Counted from the stretch's first letter, positions 36,986 through 46,677 are shown. The stretch is 64,000 nucleotides of DNA from Lachnospiraceae bacterium A4 (GCA_000403215.2 KE159528.1:49293-113292), one strand, 5' to 3'. A program made the numbers and translations. Notes: generated by a model not told the origin, from the letters alone.

Positions 36986-38200
36986 TCATATTAACTCGCA
37001 GTCTGCATTCATCAAAACACTCTCCAGTGATATCATATAACAATCATAAAATTTTTCTAAGGATTCAGCAATTTCTTTATACTCTAAGACAGGAGTTATG
37101 ATAATGGCATCAATATCTTCTATTTTCTGACCTGGTTTAATGGTTTTTATTTCATTTATACCTGATATATTCTTTGAATCTATAAAACAAACAACAGAAA
37201 TACTACTTTTTTGCAATTCGTAATACAAATGCCTTCCAAACATCCCTGCTCCAAAAATTGCAATCTTTTTAATATTTTGATGTTCAAAAAAGTAACTGAA
37301 AGATACTTTTCTATCTCTTAACACCATCCAAATCTCAAGCAACTGCTTGTATTTTTCCACTTTGGGATACTCCCCAATAATGTCTGACTTTTTTTTCTCA
37401 GAAACAACTATACTTCTCTGTTTATAAATCCACTTATATTCTTCAGTATTTAAAACATTTCTGTTATATAGAAACTCTGCAACTTCCATAACAGATCTAT
37501 TCATCTCATTATTGTCACTCGATGTATTATATCCCGTATACATGTGACAATATAAAACCTTATCCTGAACTTTCATTTTGCTATTATTGTAAAGCATCAA
37601 CATCCATAAAAAATAATCATCAGCACCATTATATACTAAAATATTATCTAACCATTCCTGAGGAATTGCCTTCCTTTTTATCAAAACTTGTCCCGGTGAA
37701 GCAATATTATTAACACCATGTTTATAATCCCAAATATCCAATACTCGATTTATTTCATCAACAGTTCTATATATAAGCCTTCCTTGTATTTTTCCATTAC
37801 AAATAATTGCGTCATTACCCCCAAGACTTTTTAATTGTTCATTGATGTATTTTGGACTTATTTCATCATCCTGATCTAAAAATAAAATATATTCTCCATA
37901 TGAGTTCCGTAATCCCTCCACTCTTGAAAAATGAATGCCACTATTCGTTTTGTTTTCTATTATTTTGACAAAACATCTATCATCTACAAAATCTGGAACT
38001 ACCAATTCTTCTTGTGGAAAATCATTTACCAGAATCAATTCAACAACTATTAACTTGTCCTTTGATATATTATTTAAATTTTTATACATCATTTCAAATA
38101 TTTTGGTTATATATTTATTTCCTTTATATAAGGGCACTATTACACTTATCCTAGTTTCTACAATCTCATTACATCCTATATTTAATATATGTCCTGTCAT
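36986..38200 (-). CDS. GT2 glycosyltransferase with C-terminal Rossmann module
   Basis: This 404-residue protein has a GT-A domain with ISVIVPLYKGNKYITKIFEM, the Asp-rich LFLDQDDEISPKYI and AWNG-less acceptor regions; the nucleotide-binding half is well conserved. Residues ~310-400 are the shared module (KIAIFGAGMFGRHLYYEL, VVCFIDSKN, DAIIITPVLEYKEIAESL). The ATG at 38200 overlaps the stop of the upstream DUF1919 gene (ATGA), so the two are coupled. Confidence 0.86.
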   Translation of the reverse strand: MTGHILNIGCNEIVETRISVIVPLYKGNKYITKIFEMMYKNLNNISKDKLIVVELILVNDFPQEELVVPDFVDDRCFVKIIENKTNSGIHFSRVEGLRNSYGEYILFLDQDDEISPKYINEQLKSLGGNDAIICNGKIQGRLIYRTVDEINRVLDIWDYKHGVNNIASPGQVLIKRKAIPQEWLDNILVYNGADDYFLWMLMLYNNSKMKVQDKVLYCHMYTGYNTSSDNNEMNRSVMEVAEFLYNRNVLNTEEYKWIYKQRSIVVSEKKKSDIIGEYPKVEKYKQLLEIWMVLRDRKVSFSYFFEHQNIKKIAIFGAGMFGRHLYYELQKSSISVVCFIDSKNISGINEIKTIKPGQKIEDIDAIIITPVLEYKEIAESLEKFYDCYMISLESVLMNADCELI

Positions 38201-39090
38201 TTTTTCAACCGATGAACTACCTTTCCATTCAATAAGTCTACTATGTTATAAGAAATGCTATTCTTTCCATTCCTTGCACTACTAATTACAGCCTCCCAAA
38301 GTTCAGATTGTCCATGAAACAACTTCAAATAATAAAGAGATTTTTCATTAGATGCAAATGGAACAAAACAAATTTTATTTTCAAAATTATTCAACTGTTT
38401 AAAACACTTTGCAGTTTCTATATTATCTGTATACATTTCTATAAATAAATTATTCATATTGATTTTTTTTCGTCTTCTATTCCAGTTTCTAATGGCAGTT
38501 TCTGGTATCATATCATGATTACAATGCACATAAACATCATCTAATCGTAAAACAGGATAACTATTCCTACTATGCGGATCTACTGCCCAATTCATAAAAA
38601 CAGGCTCACAATTTAAATAATAATCTAAATTATTTAACAACCGCAGATAAGAATCATCTTTTAAAAATAAATTTTTAAAAGGAGATAAACACTCTAAACC
38701 CAGAGTACTATAAATTGTCCCTCCCCAACAATTGTTGGATATTATACTAATCCTATCTTTTTTTAACTTAATGTAATCTGCAAAAACTAAATTTGGTAAT
38801 TCTAGAAATTTATAATGCAATATTTTTCTTTCATCCACACCTATAATAATCGCTCTTTCTCTGATATCAAAATAATGCAAATCATTCATAATCAATAAAT
38901 AATCATATTTCAGAAATGTTAGCTCATTCAGAGAAATAACTTGATAACCATCAATCGCTCTTACTTTTGGAATATCAGTTGCAGTGATCCCAACGATCTC
39001 TATTTCATTTTTAAGTTCATAATATTTCAAAATATTTAAATGTTTGTTATAAATAGCACCTATTCCCCATACTATAATTTTATAATTCAT
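38197..39090 (-). CDS. DUF1919 glycan protein with N-terminal Rossmann module
   Basis: This 297-residue protein has residues ~1-105 as the shared module (YKIIVWGIGAIYNKHLNILK, EIVGITATDIPKV). Residues ~110-290 match the DUF1919 family of exopolysaccharide proteins: SIISNNCWGGTIYSTLGL, MNWAVDPHSRNSYPVL, HCNHDMIPETAIRNWNRR and CFVPFASNEKSL. DUF1919 proteins are thought to be transferases for glycan substituents, but no reaction is established. It is translationally coupled to the following GT2. Confidence 0.8.
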   Translation of the reverse strand: MNYKIIVWGIGAIYNKHLNILKYYELKNEIEIVGITATDIPKVRAIDGYQVISLNELTFLKYDYLLIMNDLHYFDIRERAIIIGVDERKILHYKFLELPNLVFADYIKLKKDRISIISNNCWGGTIYSTLGLECLSPFKNLFLKDDSYLRLLNNLDYYLNCEPVFMNWAVDPHSRNSYPVLRLDDVYVHCNHDMIPETAIRNWNRRRKKINMNNLFIEMYTDNIETAKCFKQLNNFENKICFVPFASNEKSLYYLKLFHGQSELWEAVISSARNGKNSISYNIVDLLNGKVVHRLKK

Positions 39091-39106
39091 TTCACAGCTA
39101 CATTCC

Positions 39107-40495
39107 TTATCTTAACAATTCATTTATTATCAAACTTAGTCGTTGTTCCATTATGTTTTCAGAAAATTCATTCTTATATATTTCTCTTGATGCTTTGCCA
39201 ATCATACTATGTCTATTTTTATTCTCTAACAGCCACACTAAAATAGACATTAGTGTTCTAGGATCCTCATTTGGAAACACGAAACCATTTACCGCCTGTT
39301 TAATAAATTCCGCCTGACCAACATTTTCTGAAATAACACAAACCTTTTCATGCATCATAGCCTGAGTTACTACAATAGGCATTGGATCATCTCGTGATGG
39401 ACAAACCAAAACATCAATACATTGAATAAATCTGTTTAACTTCTCTTGCGTCATTTCCGGTATCCACTCGAAATTGTCTATCTGACTCTGTAATATTTTT
39501 ATTTTATTTACGTATATCATATCACTTTCATCCAATCGACCAACAAAAACAACTTTTAGCTTAGTTCTAATATCCATAGATATCATAAGAATAGCTTCAA
39601 GCAATATATCCTGCGCCTTTCTTTTATCAATAGTACCAATCACAGCAATGGTCATAAAATCACTTTCTATGCAATTAATATAATCATGCAAATCAGGAAT
39701 ACAATACTGAAGATTTTCGATTTTCATATTTTTATAATGATTACCAAATATTTCCTTTACACGATTCCCACCTGCAAAAAATCTTACATTTTTCTCTAAA
39801 GGGACTTTATTTTCTTCTATATAATATTTATCAGATGTTTCGTGCACCCACCATAGAACTGGTATATCAGAATATACTAATGTTTTTACTAACTTTATTA
39901 AAGAAAAACTCCCAATCACAACCGCCATAAACTTTTGCAGTATATCTAAAAAAAATTGCGTCTGATAACATAATTCCAAATCATCTATAAAATCAATTTT
40001 CTGCTGTTCTAACTCTTTTGTAAAGGGTCCTCCTTCCATCGCCGCTATCAGTATTGAATAACCCATTTTTTTTAGAACATACGCCATATTTTTTATTGCA
40101 ACTGGTATGCCTGTATAACTAAAATTATGCGAAACTAACAAAATACAATTCTTATTTTCCTCAATCCATCTATCAATGGAAACTTTACGTCCTAGACTAT
40201 GTATAGATACATATGGCTGTCTCAACATACATAATTGAGTGTGTAAAATAATTTTATTTTTCTTTACCCCTAAATTTTCAAGTTGTTGACAGATAAACTC
40301 TGATGCATAAGACATCACGATGACATATGTAAATTCAATTTGATCCAATAAAAAGGGGGAAATAACTTCTATTCCATCCAAAATTGTCCCCTGTTTAGCC
40401 AAATCATTATCACAAAATTTAATAATTTTATACTGAGATAGAATATCTCTATATTTTTTATATAAATTTCCAGTTCCCCAAACAATTAGTTTCAC
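39107..40495 (-). CDS. GT4 glycosyltransferase with N-terminal Rossmann module
   Basis: This 462-residue protein has residues ~1-95 as the shared module (KLIVWGTGNLYKKYRDIL, KFCDNDLAKQGTILDG). The GT-B domain follows: LVSHNFSYTGIPVAIKNMAY, IAVIGTIDKRKAQDIL, and the donor-site VCPSRDDPMPIVVTQAMMHE. It starts with GTG at 40495 after AGGAAGGTTACT. With the WbsX gene upstream it forms the second GT4-WbsX pair of the locus; the first is at 33025-35956 in the opposite gene order. Confidence 0.87.
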   Translation of the reverse strand: MKLIVWGTGNLYKKYRDILSQYKIIKFCDNDLAKQGTILDGIEVISPFLLDQIEFTYVIVMSYASEFICQQLENLGVKKNKIILHTQLCMLRQPYVSIHSLGRKVSIDRWIEENKNCILLVSHNFSYTGIPVAIKNMAYVLKKMGYSILIAAMEGGPFTKELEQQKIDFIDDLELCYQTQFFLDILQKFMAVVIGSFSLIKLVKTLVYSDIPVLWWVHETSDKYYIEENKVPLEKNVRFFAGGNRVKEIFGNHYKNMKIENLQYCIPDLHDYINCIESDFMTIAVIGTIDKRKAQDILLEAILMISMDIRTKLKVVFVGRLDESDMIYVNKIKILQSQIDNFEWIPEMTQEKLNRFIQCIDVLVCPSRDDPMPIVVTQAMMHEKVCVISENVGQAEFIKQAVNGFVFPNEDPRTLMSILVWLLENKNRHSMIGKASREIYKNEFSENIMEQRLSLIINELLR

Positions 40496-40505
40496 AGTAA
40501 CCTTC

Positions 40506-42014
40506 CTACATTAACTCACTAGTTATCTCTAGCAACGAAATAATCTTATCGTTTGTATAATTTTTTAAGATATCATATATATTATCAAATTCATCCACAG
40601 GCGTAACTATAATAGCATCTACATGAGGTAAATTTTGATCTGGCATTTTGAAATCATATTTCAAATGATTTAATCTTACATTTTTATCAATAATATATTT
40701 TATCGATATATCAGAATTATCTAATTCCTGAACTAGATGTTTACCTAATGTTCCATAACCATATACTGCTATTTCTGTTATTTCATATTGTATAAAGTAA
40801 TTTATTATATGCTTGCCTCTTTCTCTCAAAGTCATCCAATAATTAAAACAATTTACTGTCTTAACAAAACTTCTTTTCTGATAACCCACTTCCTTATCGA
40901 TTACCGCTATATTTTCTTTAACTTTACTTTCTTCGAATTCAGATATTGCTTCAATCTTAGCTCTTTTCATAGCATCTAACAGACTAAATCTAAAGTGCTC
41001 ATCGGGTTCTAAATACATCCCTTCTCCCCACTCGTTCCATGCATTAATAAATACATACTCATTTCCTAACAAAATATTCTTTTTGTATAATTTTTTCATT
41101 CCTTCATAAAATTTCTCTACTGTAAACCCCTCTGTGACAATACCACCATGTCTTCCTCTTCGTCCTGTATCATCATAATCCGTAAAACCTCCTATAAAAG
41201 TCTTACATCCCTTAATAGGTTCAACAGCTAATGTCTGTTGCCATATGTCTTCATATTGGGGTCTAAAAATACCCTCTGTTGGCTTCCCTAAATTCCAAAA
41301 TGATTGGGGTCCCCCAATTAAAATAGCATCTACACTCGGCACATTATAATTTACTCCCATTCCAATAAAATATATATCAGGAATTCCTTCTTTAGCTGCC
41401 AATACTTTCCAGTATTCAACCATTTGTCTCAAACATGGAATCGCATCTACCCAGGTAATCATAAATATCGGATGGTTTTCAACTTTTATATATCTATCAT
41501 CCTTAAAGAATGGAATCAGATAATCAAAATGCTTTTTCCATTCGCTTTCCCTACCGTATTTTTGGGAGAGCAATACACCATTAACATTTTCTTTCGCATC
41601 TTTTTTCTCAAATTCATCTGCCCACGTATTTCCACCAATATTACTCCATGTTCTTGCCCATGTTGTATTAGCCCAGCAAAAACAAAAAGGCATATCAACA
41701 TCTGTCCACTTTAATAGATTTTCCGCTGGCTTCTCTAATGTCATGCGACCATTTTCAAAATAGTAATGATAAAAACACTGTCCATCTACCCCATACTGAT
41801 GCATCCACTCTGCCTGTTTCTGCATAGTTTCCTTTTCTAACAAATTATAATAATACTTATTCAAAGGTACTCTTGGCTGCATATGTCCTTCGAAGAGTGA
41901 TTTAGCTGCACGCACTGCTGTCCATTCTGTAAATCCCTCTCCCCACCATGCGTCATTATCAGATGTCCTATGAAATTGTGGTAAATACATTGTTAATGTT
42001 TTTATTTGAGTCAT
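40506..42014 (-). CDS. WbsX (GH99-like) protein with C-terminal Rossmann module
   Basis: This 502-residue paralogue of the protein at 33025-34533 has KTLTMYLPQFHRTSDNDAWW, GQCFYHYYFENGRMTLEKP, CFCWANTTWARTW and INAWNEWGEGMYLEPDEH. The shared module covers about the last 100 residues (EIAVYGYGTLGKHLVQEL, YIIDKNV, DAIIVTPVDEFDNIYDIL). GGAGACTGGC precedes the ATG. The two copies have exactly equal length and the same fusion order, so they arose by duplication of the whole fusion, but they have diverged considerably. Confidence 0.87.
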   Translation of the reverse strand: MTQIKTLTMYLPQFHRTSDNDAWWGEGFTEWTAVRAAKSLFEGHMQPRVPLNKYYYNLLEKETMQKQAEWMHQYGVDGQCFYHYYFENGRMTLEKPAENLLKWTDVDMPFCFCWANTTWARTWSNIGGNTWADEFEKKDAKENVNGVLLSQKYGRESEWKKHFDYLIPFFKDDRYIKVENHPIFMITWVDAIPCLRQMVEYWKVLAAKEGIPDIYFIGMGVNYNVPSVDAILIGGPQSFWNLGKPTEGIFRPQYEDIWQQTLAVEPIKGCKTFIGGFTDYDDTGRRGRHGGIVTEGFTVEKFYEGMKKLYKKNILLGNEYVFINAWNEWGEGMYLEPDEHFRFSLLDAMKRAKIEAISEFEESKVKENIAVIDKEVGYQKRSFVKTVNCFNYWMTLRERGKHIINYFIQYEITEIAVYGYGTLGKHLVQELDNSDISIKYIIDKNVRLNHLKYDFKMPDQNLPHVDAIIVTPVDEFDNIYDILKNYTNDKIISLLEITSELM

Positions 42015-42041
42015 GCCAGTCTCCTCTATTTGTCTACATGC

Positions 42042-42477
42042 TTATCTCCAAGCATAATATTTCCCAAAATTACTCCATTGTAAATAATAAACTAACGCCA
42101 AATGAAAAACTGCTAATATATCTTCATTACTAACCTGATAACTCATTACATGAAATAATGATATAACTGCATCATATTTTATGTGCAAATCATATATACG
42201 TACATCTGCAACACAAAACATAATATCCTTATTTTCCAGTTCTGCATTACACTTTGCTAAAAAATCACTTCTTTGCTCATATCAATACCAGTACAATTAT
42301 ATCCTAAGCATGTCAATTCAACGTCGTGTTTCCCAGTCCCACATCCAAAATTAATTAAGGTTTTACTTCATTTCCATACTTACGCAACAGACTATCCACC
42401 TGCCTTACCTCTGCTGGATAATTCTTATCCTTATAAAATGCATTATAATACATCCCATAATTCTGAAATATTTCCAT
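42042..42477 (-). pseudogene. Class I SAM methyltransferase, decayed
   Basis: From an ATG at 42477 the frame reads MEIFQNYGMYYNAFYKDKNY and stops after ~37 codons. The next frame continues with LINFGCGTGKHDVELTCLGY, the SAM-binding glycine motif, then NCTGIDMSKEVIF; after a second shift it continues ENKDIMFCVADVRIYDLHIK and AVISLFHVMSYQVSNEDILA, ending at 42042. At least two frameshifts and a truncated C-terminus make it non-functional. It fills the gap between the second WbsX gene and the cupin gene and shows gene loss inside the operon. Confidence 0.75.
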
Positions 42478-42489
42478 GTATAACTCCTT

Positions 42490-42924
42490 TTATGTATACT
42501 TTATCTGCTCATCTTTTACGCCATCAAACCTTTTCTTATCATAATCTCCTGCATAGGGACCCTGCTTTACTTCTACTATTTCTACTTCTTCCAATACCTT
42601 GAATCCATGGCCTCCTGAAATCATCAGAATAATATCACCAGCAAATAAATTTCTGCTTTCCAGATAATCTTCATAGTCATCGTAAAAATCAACACGTAAG
42701 GCACCCTTTTTTATAAATAAAACTTCCTGAGTCATCACTACGTTCCGGTAAACGAGATTATGAATATGTGCATCAATTACTTTTCCCGCTGGATGATGCA
42801 TATATGCCAATTGTTGTGAATATTCATTAGGGGTAATAAAATCAACACCTTCACCTGCATAATCACTACGAATAATCATTGCTAGTAATTTATTTTTTTT
42901 CTTTACTTCCTCAATTTGTCCCAT
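42490..42924 (-). CDS. Cupin-fold protein
   Basis: This 144-residue protein has a single cupin-like barrel: HHPAGKVIDAHIHNLVYRNV with several His, then VLFIKKGALRVDFYDD and GDIILMISGGHGFKVLEEVE. It is about the size of FdtA-type sugar ketoisomerases and WbuC-like proteins, but it matches neither clearly enough for a function. It sits directly after a DegT aminotransferase gene (16-nt gap, GGAGGTATAG before ATG), so a role in the same amino-sugar step is plausible. Confidence 0.7.
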   Translation of the reverse strand: MGQIEEVKKKNKLLAMIIRSDYAGEGVDFITPNEYSQQLAYMHHPAGKVIDAHIHNLVYRNVVMTQEVLFIKKGALRVDFYDDYEDYLESRNLFAGDIILMISGGHGFKVLEEVEIVEVKQGPYAGDYDKKRFDGVKDEQIKYT

Positions 42925-42940
42925 CTATACCTCCAATTAA

Positions 42941-44065
42941 TCACCTAATTTGTGCCATAACTTTTTTGAGTTTTATTACAACCCTTTCCATCTGTTCTTT
43001 CGTCAAAGCAAGTCCACTGGGAATATAAAATCCTTTACGTGCCAAATATTCTGCATTCGGATAAGATTCATTTATAAATAACTTCTGCTTTTGGTATACA
43101 GGTTGTTCATGCATACACCAGAAAAAAGTTCTTGTGCCAATTCCCTCCTCCGCCAAAAGCTTCTGTACCAATCTGTTATCAGCTTGAACTTCTTCTCCTA
43201 ATACAACTCCAAAAACCCAATAAATATTGACTGCATAATTTGTATGCTCAATTGGAAGTATTAAATCTTGTATATCTCTCAATTGTTCTGTATAATATTT
43301 TCCCATCTGTCTCTTTCTAATTATAAACTCTTCCAATCGCTCTAACTGAGCAAGTCCAACTGCTGCTTGAAGATTCGTAAATCTAAAGTTACTACTAATT
43401 TCTTCATGCACATAACGAATATTCTTCTTAAAACATAAATTTCTAAGAAGCCTGCAACGTTCTGCAAGAGATTCATCATCCGTTACAACCATTCCTCCTT
43501 CTCCTGTAGTAATATGTTTGTTTGGATAGAAACTAAATGTACTAATATCGCCAAAGCTACCACAAGGCTTCCCATTATACGTCTGACCATGCATCTCTGC
43601 TGCATCCTCTATAAGCTTCAACTGATATTTCTTTGCAAGCTCAAGTATTTTATCAACCTCAACAGGTAAACCATATAAATGAACTATCATAATTGCTTTT
43701 GTTCTTGATGTTATCCTAGTTTCAATCTCATCTACATTCATATTCCATGTATAAAAGTCACTATCAACTAAAACAGGAACCGCCCCCACTTTAGTAACTG
43801 CCATTGCACATGAAATGATAGTAAAAGAAGGCATTATCACTTCATCACCTTCACTGATTCCCAGTGCCTGCACAGCAACTTCTAATGCCGCCGTCCCATT
43901 TGAAACTGCAATTCCATATTTTCTATGAACTGTTTTACTCATTTTCTGTTCAAATTCTGTCACAAATGGACCCTCTGAAGAAATCCATCCTGTATCAATA
44001 CATGCATTTAAATATTTTTTCTCATTGCCATTCAACACTGGTTCATTTACTGGTATAAAATCCAT
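42941..44065 (-). CDS. DegT/DnrJ/EryC1 PLP-dependent sugar aminotransferase
   Basis: This 374-residue enzyme has the PLP Lys in SFYPNKHITTGEGGMVV (about residue 187), the phosphate-binding VSNGTAALEVAVQAL and EDAAEMHGQTYNGKPCG. It transfers an amino group, usually from glutamate, to a keto-sugar nucleotide, giving 3- or 4-amino-deoxy sugars such as perosamine. The N-terminus IPVNEPVLNGNEKKYL and GWISSEGPFVTEFEQ is close to perosamine synthases. No NDP-sugar 4,6-dehydratase is in the window apart from the SDR at 36012. GGAGGTATTA precedes the ATG. Confidence 0.92.
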   Translation of the reverse strand: MDFIPVNEPVLNGNEKKYLNACIDTGWISSEGPFVTEFEQKMSKTVHRKYGIAVSNGTAALEVAVQALGISEGDEVIMPSFTIISCAMAVTKVGAVPVLVDSDFYTWNMNVDEIETRITSRTKAIMIVHLYGLPVEVDKILELAKKYQLKLIEDAAEMHGQTYNGKPCGSFGDISTFSFYPNKHITTGEGGMVVTDDESLAERCRLLRNLCFKKNIRYVHEEISSNFRFTNLQAAVGLAQLERLEEFIIRKRQMGKYYTEQLRDIQDLILPIEHTNYAVNIYWVFGVVLGEEVQADNRLVQKLLAEEGIGTRTFFWCMHEQPVYQKQKLFINESYPNAEYLARKGFYIPSGLALTKEQMERVVIKLKKVMAQIR

Positions 44066-44095
44066 TAATACCTCCTTCAGAACTATATCTTTCTT

Positions 44096-45403
44096 TTATA
44101 CATTTAACCTTAAAACTGAAAAAATACCATCCTCATACATATGCTGGTTCTTATAAATATCATCTTCAATTCCGAGCAAATAATTCCACACCTCCAGATG
44201 CTTGTCCACATAATTTTTCCATGTCCAATTTTCAACAGATTGGACAATTTTCTTTCGCTTGTCCTGCAACATCAAAAGAACTTTCTTAAAATCTGCAATT
44301 GTGCGACATGCATAAGTTATTCCATCTTTCAGATCAAGATGAAAGCCCTGTGGTGTAACAATTGTCTCAACTCCAGCCCGAAGCGCATCCAAATATCCCA
44401 TTGACCCCTCATCAAATCCCCAAAACAAATAATAATCCAGTGAAGGTATCAATTCAGTATATGTATCATAATTAAATTCATTATAGTACTCTACCTCAAA
44501 CCCCATCGTTCTTAGTACATTTACAATATGATCCCAGCCTGATCCCATTATTTTGAAAACAAAATAATCAGCATCCAAAGCTTTGCAAATATCTATTAAA
44601 ATATCCTCATTTTTTCTATGATCATTATATGTTCTATGCATAATACCTAATATATATTTTTTCGGTTCTATCACCCCATCCTGTGCTGGATTAATATAGC
44701 ATAACTTCTCCCTTGGAACACCGTATGATGCAAGTTTTTCCATTGTTTCTCTTGACATGCATATTGCCATTAATACTTTTTTTACCTGATGTTTGATAAA
44801 TTCCAGCTTATTAAATGAGTCAATGTGTGTGATCATAAACGTCTCATTATACGAGATAACAGGATTGCAGCTCGCATAAATTACATGATGATTTATGTCC
44901 GCTAAAGGATCTGCCACATTTTGAATGGAACACTTATATCCTTGCTTATCTAATTGCTCTTTCATCTTTAACGCAAATTTTCTTAAAATCCATCCTTCAT
45001 CTTCACAGATCAGACAAATATAATAGAGTTTTCTTTTTTCATGATTTATGAGTTCCTTTTCTATATATATATCAAAAGCAATATTATCAAAATAATCAAA
45101 AATCAAAGCATCTATTGATAATTTCTTTAATTCGTTTTTAATTTCTTTTCTGATTTGACTTGATTTTATGCATAGAACAATAAAAAACTTTTCTTTAATT
45201 GTTTCAAGCATCGCAGGTGTCACTACAGAAATGCCATTTATTTCATTTATTTCATTAGCTTTTCTATCACAAATAAACGTTACCATATTCAAATAAAGAA
45301 GTGCTCTTTTAGCACAAACTCCCGCACCATATATTACAGTCTGATATTGAAAAGTTTTGTATAAATCGAAAAAGTTATCCTCATACGACATGATTTTTAC
45401 CAC
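44096..45403 (-). CDS. Glycosyltransferase (GT-B, GT4-like) with N-terminal Rossmann module
   Basis: This 435-residue protein has residues ~18-105 as the shared module (QTVIYGAGVCAKRALLYLNM, FICDRKANEINEIN). The rest is a divergent GT-B: IYASCNPVISYNETFMITHI, MAICMSRETMEKLASYGVP, ILGIMHRTYNDHRKNEDIL and GFDEGSMGYLDALRAGVETI where the donor Glu would lie. Start is probably GTG at 45403 (GGAGAACAACAAC upstream); an ATG four codons in is also possible. Substrate unknown. Confidence 0.75.
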   Translation of the reverse strand: MVKIMSYEDNFFDLYKTFQYQTVIYGAGVCAKRALLYLNMVTFICDRKANEINEINGISVVTPAMLETIKEKFFIVLCIKSSQIRKEIKNELKKLSIDALIFDYFDNIAFDIYIEKELINHEKRKLYYICLICEDEGWILRKFALKMKEQLDKQGYKCSIQNVADPLADINHHVIYASCNPVISYNETFMITHIDSFNKLEFIKHQVKKVLMAICMSRETMEKLASYGVPREKLCYINPAQDGVIEPKKYILGIMHRTYNDHRKNEDILIDICKALDADYFVFKIMGSGWDHIVNVLRTMGFEVEYYNEFNYDTYTELIPSLDYYLFWGFDEGSMGYLDALRAGVETIVTPQGFHLDLKDGITYACRTIADFKKVLLMLQDKRKKIVQSVENWTWKNYVDKHLEVWNYLLGIEDDIYKNQHMYEDGIFSVLRLNV

Positions 45404-45464
45404 GTTGTTGTTCTCCTTCCTAATAGATACAACACAAATTTTAAGATCAGCCTTTGGGAAGTAA

Positions 45465-46610
45465 TCAAAAATTATTTCTCAAAAAATAAATAACATGTTC
45501 ATCTATGCGAACCCAATTTTCATGCTGCATCTCTCCACACACTTCTCTCTGTTTTCCAGTTGACATCCCTAAGACAATCATGCACTTATTTTCGTCCACT
45601 TCTGAAATATACTGAACGCTTTGATCCATAGCAGGTTTGATCTGATTATCAGAAATAACATAACCTTCTACTTGTACATGAAATGTTTCCAACATACTGT
45701 ATAACTTTGTGCCATAGACACCACATCCATATATAAATATTTTTTTCTTATTTCTTAGTTTTTCCAAGAGTTCCTGTATACTGGACAACGTAATTTTATC
45801 CATCACTCTTTTTTGAGACAACGTCTTTTTATTCAGTTTTGCTGCCATGTCAAATAACTCCATCAACTGACTGTCATAATACTTACCCATAGCTTGTTTG
45901 TATAATGTCATCTGTGAACAATTAGGTAAATACTGCCATGTGATTAATAAAGCCGAAAACACATTTTGTATGTACTTCTTTGTGTCCTCTGTAACCCTAA
46001 ATGCACCAAGCTCTATATAATTATATTCATTATCATTGCCTCTTCCTGTTAGCTTTTCGCCTACAACCGAAGAAAGTAAAATTCTGGTTGCGTAAGAATT
46101 GATATTATTGTTATAATGATTCAAAAATATATCATGTAGTACAACGATCGCACCATCTTTTAAATATGGAAGCGCTACGAGAAAATCAAGTACTTCACCT
46201 GGCAGCACATGTGTGGTATCAAGAATCAAAAAGTCTATATTTCTGCCAATTTCTTCTAAATGCTCTGCAAGAACCCCCCCCCCGTATTGTTTGTGATTTA
46301 CCTTGGTATTCGCCAATTTTTTGTATTCTTCTGCCAAATAACCTGTCTTTCTGCTCGTATCTCTGTAATATCGTTCTGATAGATCAACAGAATACACACA
46401 AGTATCCAATTCCATCAGAGACAAACAATTCAATATAACCGCCGTTGTTCCCCCTGCTGCAACCCCTACTTCCACTATTTTCTGAGGTCTGTATTCTTTG
46501 ATTAATCCGCATAACATAGAAAGCTGTGGTTCGGTCATTTCTGTTCCATCTTCTGACAGACGTTCCCTTATCTTTAACGGTTCCTTGAACAATTCGACTG
46601 AACAAGTCAT
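45465..46610 (-). CDS. SAM methyltransferase with C-terminal Rossmann module, G10 tract
   Basis: This 381-residue protein has a class I methyltransferase domain (residues ~25-215): KIVEVGVAAGGTTAVILN as SAM motif, YSVDLSERYYRD and DFLILDTTHVLPGEVLDF, similar to CmcI-type O-methyltransferases. Residues ~285-375 are the shared module (KIFIYGCGVYGTKLYSML). A run of ten G on the coding strand (46283-46274) encodes YGGGV upstream of the DTTH segment; a change of one base would truncate the protein. ATG at 46610 follows GGAGGGAATGAG. Confidence 0.85.
   Translation of the reverse strand: MTCSVELFKEPLKIRERLSEDGTEMTEPQLSMLCGLIKEYRPQKIVEVGVAAGGTTAVILNCLSLMELDTCVYSVDLSERYYRDTSRKTGYLAEEYKKLANTKVNHKQYGGGVLAEHLEEIGRNIDFLILDTTHVLPGEVLDFLVALPYLKDGAIVVLHDIFLNHYNNNINSYATRILLSSVVGEKLTGRGNDNEYNYIELGAFRVTEDTKKYIQNVFSALLITWQYLPNCSQMTLYKQAMGKYYDSQLMELFDMAAKLNKKTLSQKRVMDKITLSSIQELLEKLRNKKKIFIYGCGVYGTKLYSMLETFHVQVEGYVISDNQIKPAMDQSVQYISEVDENKCMIVLGMSTGKQREVCGEMQHENWVRIDEHVIYFLRNNF
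46274..46283. repeat. Homopolymer tract (C10 on +, G10 on coding strand)
   Basis: Ten consecutive C on the plus strand inside the methyltransferase gene, well above other runs in its AT-rich surroundings. It is in frame in this sequence. Tracts of this length are prone to slipped-strand change in other bacteria. Confidence 0.85.
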
Positions 46611-46677
46611 CTCATTCCCTCCCTCTTGTAAAATATAAAAACCTGATGCCAATTATTTCATTTTGTCTAAAATAACA

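Noticed and set aside
42273-42602. 109-codon plus-strand frame
   Set aside because: It is antisense to the methyltransferase pseudogene and the cupin gene, whose minus-strand frames have clear family motifs.
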